Positions 31,699 through 40,648 of a stretch of DNA of 64,000 bases are shown here, piece after piece. A program made the translations under genes and the position numbers. The first letter of the stretch is position 1. Each line of letters starts with the position of its first letter. A model generated the notes under the pieces. It made no database searches, was not told the DNA's origin, and was given only the letters and a program-made list of their open reading frames with translations. This DNA comes from Gramella sp. MT6 (GTDB lineage Bacteria > Bacteroidota > Bacteroidia > Flavobacteriales > Flavobacteriaceae). The DNA lies in NCBI RefSeq assembly GCF_019357415.1, contig NZ_CP048410.1, forward strand, positions 3,498,501-3,562,500, read 5' to 3'.

Positions 31699-33723
31699 CT
31701 AATCTGATTTTTGATGATCCTTAAATCTTTTTAAACCCTCATCTAGAAATTGTACAAATCTATCCACATTAAGGTCATAGGCCTTTGGGGAATTTAGCAA
31801 TGCTCCTTGGTTATCAAGAAGAGTATAATAAGGCTGAGCATTGGCATCCAGTTTCTGGATCATAAAATCCAGATTTTGAGATCCAATCGTCTTTTTTATG
31901 CGATTATCGTTTGAGCTCACATACCACATGCTCTCTGGAAGTTCTTGCTTTTCATCTACGTAAAGTGCTACTACAACGTAGTCTTCCTTTAACCTCCTTA
32001 AAACCTTTGGATCTGACCATACGCTTGCTTCCATTTCACGACAATTCACGCATCCATGCCCTGTAAAATCTATGAAAAGTGGCTTATTCTTCTTTTTAGC
32101 ACATTTTAAAGCCTGTTCATAATCAAAGTAACCATCTAATCCATGAGGCAGTTCAAGTAAGTTGCCATATTTAGGAGTTCCACATTCCTCATCAGGCTCC
32201 TCCTTTTTACTCATAACTGGAGTATTTGCAGATAGCTCCATGAGGTTAAATTCCTGAGAACTCATAGGAGGCAAGTAGCCCGCCAGTGGTTTTAAAGGAG
32301 CTCCTAACAGGCCGGGTATGAGATATATTACGAAACTAAATACCATTAAGGCAGCTATGATTCTTCCTACTGAAACTGAATTTTTTTTCTCTTCATGCGG
32401 AAAAGTGATCTTCCCTAAAAGATAAAGTCCCAGAAAAGAAAAAATAGCTATCCATAAAATAAGAAAGAGATCCCGGCTTAATAGATCCCAGTGATATACC
32501 TGATCTACAATACTCAGAAACTTAAATGCCAGGGCAAGTTCAAGAAACCCAAGAGAAACCTTGACAGTATTAAGCCAACCTCCACTTTTTGGTAATGATC
32601 TTAACCAGTTTGGAAAGATAGCAAACAACGTGAATGGTAAAGCAAAGGCTAGTGAAAACCCAAGCATTCCAATCAAAGGCTTTAGCATTTCACCTCCAGC
32701 AGCTTCTAAAAGAATTGTCCCTACAATGGGACCTGTACAGCTAAATCCAACCAGCACTAAGGTTATGGCCATAAAAAAAATACCAAACACTCCCCCTCTG
32801 TTCGATTTCTCATCCATCTTATTTATCAAGCGATTTGGTAGTCGAATCTCAAAGACTCCAAAGAATGATAAAGCGAATAGGACAAATACCGCAAAGAACA
32901 ATAAATTCGGGATCCAATGGGTACTTAGAAAATTTGCAAAAGCAGCTCCAAATAAAACTGAAAATAAGGTCCCAATAAGGGTGTAAATCAAAATTATTGA
33001 AACACCATACATCAAAGCTTCAAATATCCCTTTCCTGCGATCGCGGTTTGATTTTGTGAAATATGAAACCGTCATAGGGATCATGGGAAATACACATGGC
33101 GTTAATAAAGCTGCCAGTCCTGCACCAAATGACAAAAGAAAAAATGATAAAAGGAAAGAAAACCCCTTCTGCTTTTTACTCTGAGATTTAAACTCATTTT
33201 CGAACGGCTGCATCCTAAGGGTTTCTGCCTCTTTTTGTTCTTCTTGAAAACCTTGATTATTTCCAGCCACCTGGATTTCACTGGTAAATGGGATACATTG
33301 TCCGTTTATATCTGAACAGATCTGGTAAGAAGCAACCGCATTTATAACCGGGTTCTCTTCTAAAACTAATAACCTCTGCGTGAATATTGCTTTATTCGTA
33401 AAATAGGTATAGTCGCCCTCAAAAATTTGATCGTATTTCCTTTTTGCACCAATAGGTTTTATAGATCCTAAGATCTTAAATCCGGGATCTTTCTTAAAAT
33501 TTATCTCGGTTACGGTAGGGCCCAGGTTTGGATCAAAATCACTTGAATACATATACCATTCCTCAGGAATTTCCGAAGTAAATTCTACCGTAATAGTATC
33601 TCCCGGCCTAAAGGATCTTTCTTGAATTTCAGCATTCCATTCAGGAGCTTTTGTAACCTGGCCATATGATGAAAACCCGATAGCCAGCATTACAAAAACC
33701 ACTGTTAACTTTAAATTGTTCAT
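31699..33723 (-). CDS. dsbD: DsbD-type thiol:disulfide interchange protein
   Basis: This 674-residue protein has three parts. A periplasmic N-terminal domain (about 20-150) carries the Cys pair of CSDINGQCIPF. A central domain of eight or so helices has the conserved Cys of LTPCVFPMIP and GFSCTGPIVG. A C-terminal thioredoxin domain has the CVNC active site in GHGCVNCREME. It passes electrons from cytosolic thioredoxin to periplasmic thiol proteins, including cytochrome maturation factors. It is the last gene of a minus-strand operon with TlpA-like, DsrE-like and DoxX-like genes; it starts 23 bases after the TlpA-like gene. Confidence 0.92.
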   Translation of the reverse strand: MNNLKLTVVFVMLAIGFSSYGQVTKAPEWNAEIQERSFRPGDTITVEFTSEIPEEWYMYSSDFDPNLGPTVTEINFKKDPGFKILGSIKPIGAKRKYDQIFEGDYTYFTNKAIFTQRLLVLEENPVINAVASYQICSDINGQCIPFTSEIQVAGNNQGFQEEQKEAETLRMQPFENEFKSQSKKQKGFSFLLSFFLLSFGAGLAALLTPCVFPMIPMTVSYFTKSNRDRRKGIFEALMYGVSIILIYTLIGTLFSVLFGAAFANFLSTHWIPNLLFFAVFVLFALSFFGVFEIRLPNRLINKMDEKSNRGGVFGIFFMAITLVLVGFSCTGPIVGTILLEAAGGEMLKPLIGMLGFSLAFALPFTLFAIFPNWLRSLPKSGGWLNTVKVSLGFLELALAFKFLSIVDQVYHWDLLSRDLFLILWIAIFSFLGLYLLGKITFPHEEKKNSVSVGRIIAALMVFSFVIYLIPGLLGAPLKPLAGYLPPMSSQEFNLMELSANTPVMSKKEEPDEECGTPKYGNLLELPHGLDGYFDYEQALKCAKKKNKPLFIDFTGHGCVNCREMEASVWSDPKVLRRLKEDYVVVALYVDEKQELPESMWYVSSNDNRIKKTIGSQNLDFMIQKLDANAQPYYTLLDNQGALLNSPKAYDLNVDRFVQFLDEGLKRFKDHQKSD

Positions 33724-33746
33724 AGCTTATTTTAGAATTAGCAAAT

Positions 33747-34382
33747 CTATTTCAAGCTTTTCAGGAAGTCTTTGAACTCATCCGTATTATAGTCGGCCAT
33801 TCCTTTGTGAGTTAGGGCCAGGTTCCCATCGGCATCTATCACGAAGGTGGTAGGAATTGCTGAAGACCGATACATATCTGGTAAAGGTCCTGCCAGTTGG
33901 TAGATTGGTAAATCATAACCCTTTCGTTTATTAAATGAAATAGCTTTATTAAAATCCTGGTCCATAGACAACATGACGAAAGCAATTTCACCCCCCATTT
34001 TTTCGTGGAGCTGGTCTATGGAAGGCATTTCTGCAACACAAGGAGGACACCAGGTAGCCCAGAAATTTAAAAAAATAACCTTCCCTTTTAATTCTGATAG
34101 AGAAATGATCTCCCCTTTTTCATTCTTTAGGTTCATATTGAAATTAGCTTTTGGGTCTTTCCTGAACGTCTCCAAAGATGTGGAATCATCACTTTCTATT
34201 CTGGCTATAATCTTTTCCTCCTTTACATCAGGATTCATCAAACCGGTCATAAGCAGTCCTCTTTGGGCAAACCCTATAACCTCTGTGTGTAAACCGGTAG
34301 CATATAATGTCAAAGCAATTATTGCAAACACAGCATACTGTATCCAGCCGCGCTTTATATCTTTTTTATTCTTATTCATCAT
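33747..34382 (-). CDS. TlpA-like membrane-anchored thioredoxin
   Basis: This 211-residue protein has an N-terminal membrane anchor (about residues 14-32) and a periplasmic TlpA/ResA-like thioredoxin domain with active-site WCPPC (FWATWCPPCVAEMP) and the cis-Pro loop SAIPTTFVID. Such proteins reduce periplasmic disulfides, often in heme attachment or copper-center assembly. DsbD, encoded just downstream, is its likely electron donor. It belongs to the same minus-strand operon. Confidence 0.9.
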   Translation of the reverse strand: MMNKNKKDIKRGWIQYAVFAIIALTLYATGLHTEVIGFAQRGLLMTGLMNPDVKEEKIIARIESDDSTSLETFRKDPKANFNMNLKNEKGEIISLSELKGKVIFLNFWATWCPPCVAEMPSIDQLHEKMGGEIAFVMLSMDQDFNKAISFNKRKGYDLPIYQLAGPLPDMYRSSAIPTTFVIDADGNLALTHKGMADYNTDEFKDFLKSLK

Positions 34383-34418
34383 CTTATAATTATAAATTAA
34401 AGGTGTATATATTGAGAT

Positions 34419-34841
34419 CTAAAGGCTTAAACTTAAAAAGCCCATTTTCTGTAATTGAAAATTGTAAAGAATTCCGTTCTCTACTATTTTGATGCCTGCA
34501 GGAACAGATGTATGATCTACTTTAAATTTGTTAAGAGAGAATCCACAGGCGACAAGCTGAACTCCTAACCTATCAGCTTCGTGAATGAATTTTTCAATTT
34601 TTGAAGGATCGGTAATATCGGCAATTTCTTTCCCACAGAAGATTATTTCAAATTTGCCGAAATTTTCTCCGTCCTCCTCTTTCAACTTTTTGGCGGTAAT
34701 CAAAATGGGTTTCAATTGAGGGACCTTTTTATTAAGAACCACATAGTTATTTGGTAGATTTTGGTGAGTTTGTCCGTTCACCTTTGTGGTACTGAAGATG
34801 GTAAGCATTAATAAAATGCTGATATAAAAAATGAATTTCAT
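34419..34841 (-). CDS. DsrE-like secreted protein
   Basis: This protein of about 140 residues has a signal peptide (hydrophobic 3-17, cleavage near VNG-QT) and a DsrE-like fold: the segment FEIIFCGKEIADI and the late motif GVQLVACGFSLNKF with the conserved Cys. DsrE proteins handle sulfur relay in the cytosol; exported relatives near DsbD are common in Bacteroidota and of unknown role. I chose ATG 34841, which follows the stop of the DoxX-like gene by one base. The operon context suggests periplasmic sulfur or thiol chemistry. Confidence 0.75.
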   Translation of the reverse strand: MKFIFYISILLMLTIFSTTKVNGQTHQNLPNNYVVLNKKVPQLKPILITAKKLKEEDGENFGKFEIIFCGKEIADITDPSKIEKFIHEADRLGVQLVACGFSLNKFKVDHTSVPAGIKIVENGILYNFQLQKMGFLSLSL

Positions 34842-34842
34842 T

Positions 34843-35247
34843 TTATTTGATTTTAAAGAGTTTATCGGTGTCATTTATTAGAAAAAACAAAAGGGCCCCA
34901 AGAATCGCTATATTCTTAAAAAGCGGACCAAGTGTATTGATCTGTCCAACCTGAACAGATAGTGTAATTGGTATTAAAATGAGTATTAATATGATTGCCG
35001 CCCACCTAGTCTTATATCCTATTAAGAATAAAAATCCAGCTGCCAGCATTACGATTCCAGATAGAATGACAAGCCATTCCGGATCACCAAAAAAATAGGC
35101 GATACCTTTAAAACTGGCCTGTTCCAGACGTCGGACTGTTTTGGTGGTATTGAGCAAATGATTGCCTCCTGCCACAAGAAAAATTCCGCTTACCAGGACT
35201 CGCAATAACTGGATGGAACGACGACTTACTTCAACGTTTCTCGTCAT
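34843..35247 (-). CDS. DoxX-like membrane protein
   Basis: This 134-residue protein has four hydrophobic helices and resembles the DoxX-like family (LRVLVSGIFLVAGGNHLL at the start, VMLAAGFLFLIGYKTRWAA in the middle). Family members are quinone- or thiosulfate-linked, and this operon position next to a DsrE-like protein supports a sulfur or redox role. It precedes the DsrE-like gene by one base. The first gene of the unit is the small secreted protein at 35322. Confidence 0.75.
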   Translation of the reverse strand: MTRNVEVSRRSIQLLRVLVSGIFLVAGGNHLLNTTKTVRRLEQASFKGIAYFFGDPEWLVILSGIVMLAAGFLFLIGYKTRWAAIILILILIPITLSVQVGQINTLGPLFKNIAILGALLFFLINDTDKLFKIK

Positions 35248-35321
35248 TATGCATGTTATTGTAATTGATAATTAGATCTGAACCGTAAGAATCACAGATT
35301 CAAAAATTTTCTAGGTTTCAA

Positions 35322-35681
35322 TTACACTCGCTTTGGAGGAGGGGATTTGCTATCGAGATAACGATAACTTAAGTTTGAAGTGAAAGATTTTTCCCTGACA
35401 TTCAACACCTCTGAAAACAAAGGTTCCCAGGTATGAACATCGAATTTAAACTGGGTAGTGCAAAAACTGCTTAATTGAAGACTGGAGTCTTCAGAATCTA
35501 CATGTTCATGAAAATTGAAAGGCCTGGATGATTTTTTGATCGAATGCTTTTTGATGCAATCAGGTTTCACGAAGCTTATATCTCCTTGAAAGATTACCTC
35601 AACCGCATTTGCATCAACGATAAAAAGCTTTCCCATAAACAGGAACACTAATATCAATGAAATAAAGCTTTTCAATCTCAT
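35322..35681 (-). CDS. Small secreted protein, unknown function
   Basis: This 119-residue protein has a signal peptide (residues 1-22) and a mature part with two Cys and the segment FNFHEHVDSED, which may bind a metal. The C-terminus ends KSPPPKRV; a similar tail (QPPRV) ends the small secreted protein at 46242. It leads the minus-strand DoxX/DsrE/TlpA/DsbD run, 74 bases upstream. A Crp/Fnr-type palindrome lies 35 bases before its ATG, so the whole unit may be controlled by that regulator. I do not recognise the family. Confidence 0.7.
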   Translation of the reverse strand: MRLKSFISLILVFLFMGKLFIVDANAVEVIFQGDISFVKPDCIKKHSIKKSSRPFNFHEHVDSEDSSLQLSSFCTTQFKFDVHTWEPLFSEVLNVREKSFTSNLSYRYLDSKSPPPKRV

Positions 35682-35715
35682 GGAGCCAAATATAATTATT
35701 CAATTACTATGCGTT

Positions 35716-35731
35716 TGTAACATAGGTTACA
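35716..35731. promoter_or_regulatory. Crp/Fnr-type palindromic operator
   Basis: TGTAACATAGGTTACA is a perfect inverted repeat (TGTAAC/GTTACA, spacer ATAG) between the divergent small secreted protein gene (start 35681) and the CDF-type transporter gene (35829). It is the third copy of this motif in the window. Confidence 0.65.
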
Positions 35732-35828
35732 TGAAACTTTACTTAAAAAGGTATAATTGGAATTGAATATGATGAAGCATAACATATAAACCAAATCTCT
35801 AGTTCAATTACATAATTTATCTTGCAAC

Positions 35829-36644
35829 ATGAGGCAAATAAAAATGGGAATGAAAAAATCAATTTTCGAAATTTCAAAGATGGATTGCCCTTCCGAAGAA
35901 AATCTAATACGGGTAAAATTAGATGGCCATTCGAATATCCAGAATCTTGATTTTGATATTCCCAATAGAAAACTAACGGTTTTTCACACTGGAGAAATAG
36001 ATCAAATAGAGAAATCGCTCCTGAATTTGAACCTGGGAAGTAAAAAGATTATTACAGAACAGACCGACCAAACAGATTTTAATGAAAACTCGAATCAAAA
36101 GAAACTCCTCTGGTCTGTACTGGTTATAAATTTTGCGTTTTTCATCATTGAAATGACTACTGGCTTAATTTCAAAATCAATGGGATTGGTTGCGGACAGT
36201 TTAGATATGTTAGCCGATTCATTTGTTTATGGGATAAGTCTTTTTGCAGTAGGTGGATCTGTAATTAGAAAGAAGAAAATCGCAAAATTAGCCGGATATT
36301 TTCAAATCCTTCTCGCCGTAATTGGGTTTGCAGAAGTTCTGAGAAGGTTCTTTGGCAACGAAAAACTTCCAGATTTCTCCACCATGATTATCATTTCGAT
36401 CCTTGCTTTAATTGCAAATGGAATTTGCCTTTACCTCTTACAGAAATCCAAGAGCAAAAAAGAAGCCCACATGAAGGCAAGTATGATCTTCACTTCTAAT
36501 GACGTAATTATAAATTTAGGAGTTATCGTAGCCGCACTACTTGTAAACTGGTTGAAATCAGGCAAACCAGACCTGATTATTGGAACTATAGTTTTTATCC
36601 TGGTGATTCAGGGGGCTGTAAGAATATTGAAATTAGGTAAATAA
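35829..36644 (+). CDS. Cation diffusion facilitator family transporter
   Basis: This 271-residue protein has a short N-terminal HMA-like domain (EISKMDCPSEE, about residues 14-24) and a five- to six-helix CDF domain (about 90-270). ADSLDMLADS contains the Asp metal ligands of helix 2 and TSNDVIINLG those of helix 5. It would export divalent metal from the cytosol by proton exchange; the His usually found in zinc carriers is absent in helix 2, so the metal is uncertain. An ATG eight codons later is an alternative start. It is divergent from the thiol operon across the Crp/Fnr-type site. Confidence 0.85.
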   Translation: MRQIKMGMKKSIFEISKMDCPSEENLIRVKLDGHSNIQNLDFDIPNRKLTVFHTGEIDQIEKSLLNLNLGSKKIITEQTDQTDFNENSNQKKLLWSVLVINFAFFIIEMTTGLISKSMGLVADSLDMLADSFVYGISLFAVGGSVIRKKKIAKLAGYFQILLAVIGFAEVLRRFFGNEKLPDFSTMIIISILALIANGICLYLLQKSKSKKEAHMKASMIFTSNDVIINLGVIVAALLVNWLKSGKPDLIIGTIVFILVIQGAVRILKLGK

Positions 36645-36655
36645 TTTTGCGCAAT

Positions 36656-36678
36656 ACAGAAATACTCTTTCTGTTTTT
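36656..36678 (+). terminator. Intrinsic terminator after the CDF gene
   Basis: The stem ACAGAAA (36656-36662) / TTTCTGT (36668-36674) has a 5-base loop and is followed by T-rich DNA. It lies 11 bases after the stop codon of the transporter gene and just before the end of the convergent lipoprotein gene. Confidence 0.65.
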
Positions 36679-36686
36679 AGTGAACA

Positions 36687-37352
36687 CTATTGGTCTAATC
36701 TACCATCTTGAAACGATTGAACTCTTAGTTTAAAATGTCCATTCTTTACATCGATAAATTTAGAGGGATCATCCCAGTTAAATAAACGAGCCTCGAATTC
36801 ACCTGTAACTACTTGTCCAAAATTGAAATACCCCGAAGTGATCTCCTTATTATCTGGTTGAGACTGAGTGATCCTTACGTAGCTTGAAGCCGGTTGCTCT
36901 CCAATCGAAGAAGTGTAATGGGTGGATGTATCTGTAAAATCCATTGAAATATTTATATAAATTCCCTTTTCGTAATCATTTGTGGTGAGCTTATAAGAAC
37001 CTGTTTGATATGAATCATTAAACCGAACGTTCTCCTCATAACCCGCACAATTTCCATCATTGAAATTGGTGAAATAGACACTGGCTGCCGGCATGGATTC
37101 ATCTGCAGGAATAAAACCAGGCCCCGGGCTATGCGAGCATCCGCTTCTGCAAAAGCACATCGTAGGGCCATAACCCTCGTCTTGATTGTTAAGTTCAATT
37201 CCTATGCTATAATCCTGATCATTGGTGGTCCAGACTATATAATAATCATATTCAACAGCTAAATTTTCTTCAGGGTTGCTGTCATCACTTTTACTACATG
37301 AGATTAAGGTAATCAGAATAAAAACAAGAAATTTTGAACATAACGATCTCAT
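36687..37352 (-). CDS. Lipoprotein of unknown function
   Basis: This 221-residue protein has a lipobox (LITLISC, Cys near 19) and a linker SKSDDSNPEE typical of Bacteroidota surface lipoproteins. The mature part is beta-rich, with three Cys in a cluster (MCFCRSGC, near residue 93) and one more at DGNCAGYEE. No enzymatic motif is visible. It stands alone on the minus strand, with 238 bases upstream before the next gene. Confidence 0.7.
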   Translation of the reverse strand: MRSLCSKFLVFILITLISCSKSDDSNPEENLAVEYDYYIVWTTNDQDYSIGIELNNQDEGYGPTMCFCRSGCSHSPGPGFIPADESMPAASVYFTNFNDGNCAGYEENVRFNDSYQTGSYKLTTNDYEKGIYINISMDFTDTSTHYTSSIGEQPASSYVRITQSQPDNKEITSGYFNFGQVVTGEFEARLFNWDDPSKFIDVKNGHFKLRVQSFQDGRLDQ

Positions 37353-37590
37353 ATCATACTATTTATGATTAATAATAAAATTTTGATATTATCGTAGGGG
37401 ATATTTAAACTTACTATATTTTTCCCAATTCTATTCAATTAATTTTTCAGATAAAAAGGAATTAGGTCCAGTATCAAAGCCCAAAGGCTTTAAAAAAAAT
37501 TATTATATTCCGCATCTGAACAAGAATCTTGTGTGACTTGCTATTCAATAGTCATTTAAATAATCCCTCACAAAATAATTAGTTTAGTTC

Positions 37591-38226
37591 GTGAAAAATT
37601 TACTTTGGTTCCTTTTAATTGTTTTTTCCTTCAAATGTTACGGTCAGCATAAAGCCTATAAATTCTACCATGAAAAAGGATTTGAGATAAGCAGAAAGGA
37701 GTTTTACGAAATAAGAAATAATCCAGATTATCTTCCCCTCTATTTGGAAAATGATACTGCAAGGTATGGAGTTATATTTTACAGAGAGAAATACGGGCTT
37801 CTAAAAGATTCTGAATTTCAGAACCTGAAAGATTACCTGAATTCTTTAAAAAGCGATGGGATTGCTGCTGATGATGTAATAGTGATCAATTACCTCACTG
37901 GAGTTTCAGAAGCTGAACAAAATAAAAATTCAAGAACCAACTGGAACATTTTTGATCGAAACTATGTGAGGAAATTAAAGAAAATAACGGATGTCTCCCA
38001 TTTCTGGATCTCACCAGTAGACAAAGAAAAGCTGAAATACTTTTACAGCAACCGGGTTAACTGGCAAAAGGATAATGAAAACCTTGTTAAAGAATTGTTC
38101 TTCCCATTTGAACTATCCTATGGATATTTTATCATTATAAAACCTGACGGCACTTACTATTATTGCTTAGGGGAATACAGTAAATACTATGTTTGGGAAA
38201 AGACAGAAGAAATGCTGACATTATGA
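37591..38226 (+). CDS. Secreted hypothetical protein
   Basis: This 211-residue protein starts at GTG and has a signal peptide (LLWFLLIVFSFKCYG, cleavage near residue 18). The mature region is mixed alpha/beta, rich in Tyr and Lys, with no recognised domain. A periplasmic location is likely. The GTG start is supported by the signal peptide beginning immediately there. It stands alone. Confidence 0.65.
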   Translation: MKNLLWFLLIVFSFKCYGQHKAYKFYHEKGFEISRKEFYEIRNNPDYLPLYLENDTARYGVIFYREKYGLLKDSEFQNLKDYLNSLKSDGIAADDVIVINYLTGVSEAEQNKNSRTNWNIFDRNYVRKLKKITDVSHFWISPVDKEKLKYFYSNRVNWQKDNENLVKELFFPFELSYGYFIIIKPDGTYYYCLGEYSKYYVWEKTEEMLTL

Positions 38227-38431
38227 TAATTTAGACATTCTATTCCTAGTATTCTGGGATTCGAAATTCAGGATAAATAATTAGAAAAATTCGCTATATA
38301 GATTCTGGTGAACTATTTCCCTGCAAGGACCACCAAGGCCAAATAGCTAGTTAAATCCAGTAATTAATAGCCTTAACCGATAATTTCCTATCTTCACCCC
38401 CAGATTATTATTCCCCCCCGAAAATTAAATT

Positions 38432-39235
38432 ATGAAGAAATTAGTCCTGCTACTTTTAACTCTAACCTCTATAAATTCTTACTGCCAGAAAAATATTGCT
38501 CCACCAGAGAATCAAATTTCAGAAAGGTTCTATGAAAAACTGGATGCAATGCTAGTTAAATATGATTTAGAGGACCTAAGAGAAAGTGAAGAAAAGGCAA
38601 TCAGGATCTGGAAGAACAATGAGATCATTTTACTAAACGAAAATCCACTTTATACTTTTTATTCAAAAACCAATAATGAGGTTATTACCAAAGAAAAAGA
38701 TCTGGAGAACGTAAGCGATATCGATTCTAAATTCCAATCGATCAAAAATAACCTGGACTGGCAAGATAAAAATGATGTCTTGGTAATTGATGCCTCTCCT
38801 ATCACCATCGAATTAAACTCTAAAGAAAATTATCGCATCATTTCATTTTATAAAAATGATCAATTAATGGAGATCATTCGGGCAATTAGAAAGGAGAATT
38901 CAATTGATGAATTGCGAAAAAATATTATAAGAAATCTTTCTCCTGGAAATTATGCTTTAGGAATGACTTCAATAAAAGTAGATCATCTTCCTCAGGGAGA
39001 AAAAACCGATTTCTATGCACAGTTATCCCAGCAATTAAAGGAAGAGCTCAACATAGATAAAGATTCAGATCCAACGAAAATGCCACTTGTCTTAATAGAT
39101 AATAAACCTGGTACGCTCAGGAAATTAAATGAATTGGAATTGAAGGATGTGTCGGAATATAAAATACTGAAAGATGCCCAGGCGTTTTATGGAAGTAATG
39201 CCAGGCATGGTGTTATACAGGTATATACTAAATAA
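38432..39235 (+). CDS. Secreted protein with TonB-plug-like C-terminus
   Basis: This 267-residue protein has a signal peptide (1-18, SYC-QK). The main part is unrecognised. The last 50 residues (PLVLIDNKPGTLRKLNELE to YGSNARHGVIQVYTK) resemble the plug-domain end of SusC/TonB-dependent receptors, where an ILKDA-x-YGS-x-A-x-x-G-VI pattern is typical. This suggests a detached plug or a receptor-associated periplasmic protein. Confidence 0.6.
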   Translation: MKKLVLLLLTLTSINSYCQKNIAPPENQISERFYEKLDAMLVKYDLEDLRESEEKAIRIWKNNEIILLNENPLYTFYSKTNNEVITKEKDLENVSDIDSKFQSIKNNLDWQDKNDVLVIDASPITIELNSKENYRIISFYKNDQLMEIIRAIRKENSIDELRKNIIRNLSPGNYALGMTSIKVDHLPQGEKTDFYAQLSQQLKEELNIDKDSDPTKMPLVLIDNKPGTLRKLNELELKDVSEYKILKDAQAFYGSNARHGVIQVYTK

Positions 39236-39402
39236 GATCTCTAAAAGTATATCAAACAGATTCCCATATCTACATTATTAAAAATAAAACAAACTCCTTC
39301 TTAATTTTCTAGTCTTTCATCAATTTTCCATAATTTTTTAGTAAATTCTCAAAAGGAGACTGTGGTACAAGTTTCCTTTTGAGAACCTAAACACATAAAT
39401 AA

Positions 39403-40614
39403 ATGACCCTGCAAACCACAACCCCGTTAATGTATAGATCGGGAAATTTTCACTCTTCTTTAAAAAGGTCATTTTTAATAGGTGTACTCCTTTTATTACC
39501 AGTATTAGGCTTCTCACAAGAATCTGACAGTTTGAATAAAGCTCTAATCCCATCTGATAAAATTGAACTCCTAAAAAATATCGATATCACTTTTGATATG
39601 CGGGCAGAGTTTCAGGCTTACATGTTTAGAGGTGGTGATAATTATTACAACGGATTGCAGTTTGAAAATGGATTTACAGCTCTCGGAATTTCAGCAAAAA
39701 TTAATGACAGATTAAGTTTTCGCTTTAGAAACAGGTTTAATAATACTGCTGATGTGCAAAGCCTGGATCGCCTGGGAAGTAATATTGAATTGGCATATAT
39801 CAACTATAAAGCAAGTCCAAAACTTGACCTGGTAATAGGAAAAATGTTCGCTTATTATGGAGGTTATGAATACGAGTTCAGTGCTTTGGAAATTCTTGAG
39901 TATAATGATATTTATGGAAATGCTCTGGCTTATGTTACCGGTGCAGGTATTAAATATAACCCGGTGGAGGATCATCAATTTGGTTTCCAGGTTTTAAATT
40001 CACGTACCGTACATTATGATGACCTTTACGGAGACTCGGCGGCAGAAGGAATTGAGGAACCAGATTGGCCGGTAGCGGTAGTTGGAAACTGGCGGGGAAG
40101 CTTTTTTGACGGAAAGCTCCAAACGATCTATAGTGCCAGTCATTCTATAGAGGTGAAAGACAAGGGAACCACTTTCTTTACTTTAGGACACAAGTATGAG
40201 AATAACAATTTGACATTGATGTATGATTTTCGGTATAGCTATGAAGAAATTGACACTAAAGGTGTAGTCACTGGAATAATCGGTGATGGGAATGTTGCAG
40301 GAAATGCATCCTATATAGAGAACTGGTTAAGGGCAGAATATCGATTTAGTCCCAGGTTCAAAGGATTACTCACCTTAATGACCAATGGTGCTATAGGTGA
40401 TTTCGAAACCGGGAATGAGCGTCTAAGAACTAGTTATGGTTGGATCCCAACCTTATATTATAGCCCTTTCGACAAAGTAGACTTCCGCTTTTATATTGCC
40501 TATATAGGCCGATATTATGATTATTCAGATTATGCTTTAGAAAATTTCGATGTTTCAAGTTATAATAAAAATGAATTTAGGATCGGTATAATTACGCCCC
40601 TGTTGCTATTATAA
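39403..40614 (+). CDS. Outer-membrane beta-barrel (porin-like) protein
   Basis: This 403-residue protein has an N-terminal signal segment (SFLIGVLLLLPVLGFSQ, residues 23-39; an ATG at 39430 would give a more normal leader). The mature part has repeated amphipathic strands rich in Tyr, Phe and Asp and ends in a hydrophobic strand (EFRIGIITPLLLL), as in OprO/P-like porins. It is probably an outer-membrane channel; the substrate is unknown. It converges on the metal-efflux operon. Confidence 0.75.
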   Translation: MTLQTTTPLMYRSGNFHSSLKRSFLIGVLLLLPVLGFSQESDSLNKALIPSDKIELLKNIDITFDMRAEFQAYMFRGGDNYYNGLQFENGFTALGISAKINDRLSFRFRNRFNNTADVQSLDRLGSNIELAYINYKASPKLDLVIGKMFAYYGGYEYEFSALEILEYNDIYGNALAYVTGAGIKYNPVEDHQFGFQVLNSRTVHYDDLYGDSAAEGIEEPDWPVAVVGNWRGSFFDGKLQTIYSASHSIEVKDKGTTFFTLGHKYENNNLTLMYDFRYSYEEIDTKGVVTGIIGDGNVAGNASYIENWLRAEYRFSPRFKGLLTLMTNGAIGDFETGNERLRTSYGWIPTLYYSPFDKVDFRFYIAYIGRYYDYSDYALENFDVSSYNKNEFRIGIITPLLLL

Positions 40615-40648
40615 AAATCAACGTATTTTAGTTCGTATTTAATAGTAT

